6,459 nucleotides of DNA from Methanobacterium sp. (GTDB lineage Archaea > Methanobacteriota > Methanobacteria > Methanobacteriales > Methanobacteriaceae): assembly GCA_009712615.1 (NCBI GenBank), contig WASR01000249.1:4260-10718 (forward strand). The letters run 5' to 3'. Below the pieces are notes generated by a model. It did no database searches. It saw nothing but the letters and a program-made list of their open reading frames with translations, and was not told the DNA's origin. Within the stretch, counting starts at the first letter, position 1, and each line of letters begins with the position of its first letter. Positions 6,186 to 6,459 of this stretch are shown piece after piece. A program made the translations under genes and the position numbers.

Positions 6186-6459
6186 TTGGAAATAATAACC
6201 ATGGTGAAGGGAAAAATAGCAGATGAAGATATAAACGCTTTTGAAGAAGCATATGATGCAATTAAAAAAGAACCAACTCCTGAGGGATTAATAGCATCTT
6301 ACCTACTGAAAGACATGATCGATCCAAATATCTATAAGGTAGAAACAGTATGGGCCAACCCAGAAACCCTAAAAAAGATCATGGAAGAGGGATCAGCATC
6401 TGCCGATATCAAATTGTTTGAACAATTCGATACAGATCCAACGGTCGAAATATACGAAG
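6186..6459 (+). CDS. Antibiotic-biosynthesis-monooxygenase (ABM) domain protein (3' end cut by window edge)
   Basis: Ninety-one codons are visible, probably all but the last few residues of a small ABM-fold protein. The family forms ferredoxin-like dimeric alpha/beta barrels and includes quinol monooxygenases and heme-degrading enzymes; many members have no known substrate. Visible signs are an opening strand EIITMVKGKI, a helix DINAFEEAYDAIKK, then GLIASYLLKDMIDPNIYKVE, the family-typical ETVWANPETLKKIMEEG (53-69) and a closing LFEQFDTDPTVEIYE. No specific catalytic residue can be assigned. The TTG at 6186 is chosen because AGGGGA (6173-6178) lies seven bases upstream. The first ATG, at 6201, would remove part of the first strand. 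In a strict anaerobe an oxygen-consuming role is unlikely unless it is protective (inferred). Confidence 0.75.
   Translation, partial: MEIITMVKGKIADEDINAFEEAYDAIKKEPTPEGLIASYLLKDMIDPNIYKVETVWANPETLKKIMEEGSASADIKLFEQFDTDPTVEIYE

Overview
The window reads as chromosomal DNA of a hydrogenotrophic methanogenic archaeon, most likely order Methanobacteriales (Methanobacterium-like). The reasons are an AT-rich composition with poly-T intergenic stretches, archaeal TATA boxes, GGTGAT/GGAGG-type ribosome binding sites, an archaeal NMN adenylyltransferase, an HTH-V4R regulator of the methanogen MsvR architecture, a short archaeal-type hybrid cluster protein, and a twin-ABC ATPase of the methyl-coenzyme M reductase component A2 (AtwA) type. 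The species cannot be fixed from this sequence alone.

Layout. Minus strand, left side: the nearly complete nadM gene (its C-terminus runs off the left edge), a 264-bp AT-rich spacer holding the nadM promoter, then an HTH-V4R transcription regulator. A 193-bp divergent control region (1543-1735) separates that regulator from hcp. It holds two copies of a 16-bp palindrome TTCG-N8-CGAA exactly 24 bp apart, plus a degenerate third copy. Plus strand, right side: hcp (hybrid cluster protein) ending in a hairpin/poly-U terminator; a 288-bp AT-rich spacer with two overlapping inverted repeats and a promoter; atwA-like twin ABC ATPase translationally coupled to a flavin-reductase-like protein; a universal stress protein; and the 5' nine-tenths or so of an antibiotic-biosynthesis-monooxygenase (ABM) domain protein cut by the right edge. 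The last two genes both appear to start at TTG codons. There are no mobile elements, CRISPR arrays, tRNAs or rRNAs.

How it may work together (inference). The V4R regulator has five cysteines in its sensor domain and lies divergent to hcp across a palindromic operator array, so it is probably a redox- or NO-responsive switch controlling itself and hcp. Hcp handles NO/hydroxylamine. The A2-like ATPase belongs to the family that supplies ATP-dependent reactivation of methyl-coenzyme M reductase, an enzyme readily inactivated by oxidants. The coupled flavoprotein, the Usp and the ABM protein also fit stress or redox duties. The neighbourhood may be an oxidative/nitrosative-stress recovery cluster. 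The best-supported novel point is the tandem operator array; the functional linkage of the whole cluster is a hypothesis.
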